Assembly: GCA_029167045.1 (NCBI GenBank)
Contig: JARFPK010000001.1
Span: forward strand, 43,350 to 107,349
Origin: Candidatus Methanocrinis natronophilus
GTDB lineage: Archaea > Halobacteriota > Methanosarcinia > Methanotrichales > Methanotrichaceae
Length of the DNA: 64,000 nucleotides
Direction of reading: 5' to 3'
Positions 63,961 through 64,000 of this stretch are shown here, piece by piece. Position 1 is the stretch's first letter, and each line of letters starts with the position of its first letter. Position numbers and translations under genes: made by a program. The notes under the pieces were generated by a model. The model did not search any database. It saw only the letters and a program-made list of their open reading frames with translations, and was not told where the DNA came from.

Positions 63961-64000
63961 GCCTCCTCACCGCAGCTGCCGCCCCCGCCCCTCCCCTTCC

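Overview
The window is a GC-rich (roughly 60%) stretch of a methanogenic euryarchaeon, most likely an acetate-using Methanothrix (Methanosaeta), possibly close to M. harundinacea. The evidence is three MCR-associated methanogenesis marker genes, CofH (F420), MfnA (methanofuran), archaeosine genes (tgtA-arcS), Dph2, FEN-1, archaeal TATA/BRE promoters, and above all tandem AMP-forming acetyl-CoA synthetase genes. Those synthetases are the acetate-activation route of Methanothrix, whereas Methanosarcina uses Ack/Pta. The genus call is inference from gene content and has not been checked by a search.

Layout. 0-3 kb: end of a methanogenesis-marker operon (Mmp15-Mmp17-Mmp7) plus an AhpD-like protein. 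3-9 kb: a frameshifted NifX-like gene, a C39-like peptidase overlapping an N-formylglutamate amidohydrolase homologue, a split YeeE/YedE transporter, a secreted SAM-hydrolase homologue broken by two frameshifts, and an SLC13-type permease. 9-14.7 kb is a mobile-element scrapyard around two tandem dockerin-fused solute-binding proteins. It holds a dead TnpB with its terminal hairpin, an IS110 stub, two solo hairpins and one intact 1,620-bp IS with 24-bp inverted repeats and an 8-bp target duplication. 14.9-24 kb is mostly transporters: a Znu-type metal ABC system, an FmdE-like protein, an orphan FecCD-type ATPase, an ABC-2 exporter, and two secreted proteins. 24-37 kb is cofactor and RNA metabolism: PstS, CofH, a PUA-like protein, an NSUN methylase, twin TRAM proteins, MfnA, PEP synthase, MoeA, a CobT-like protein, an AI-2E-type permease and an MtaB-type methylthiotransferase.

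37-42.4 kb carries two full acetyl-CoA synthetase genes and an internally deleted third copy. 42.5-45 kb has a HesB-like protein, FEN-1 and Dph2. 45-51 kb is a complete rRNA operon on the minus strand, in the order 16S, tRNA-Ala, 23S, intron-containing tRNA-Cys, 5S. It is driven by three tandem archaeal promoters and followed by a 5S fragment. 51-58 kb has aconitase, tgtA-arcS and small genes. 58-64 kb is a run of four secreted repeat or adhesin-like proteins: triple PPC, NosD-like beta-helix, HEAT-TPR fusion, and a secreted YEATS-like domain.

Together the genes cover acetate activation, gluconeogenic PEP formation, methanogenic cofactor supply, tRNA/rRNA modification and metal/anion import. 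Many genes start with TTG. Several have a TATA box 26-28 nt before the start codon, which suggests leaderless mRNAs. No CRISPR array and no complete multi-gene defence system was seen. The least explained pieces are the amidohydrolase/C39 pair, the dockerin-fused binding proteins without a permease, and the 58-64 kb secreted cluster.
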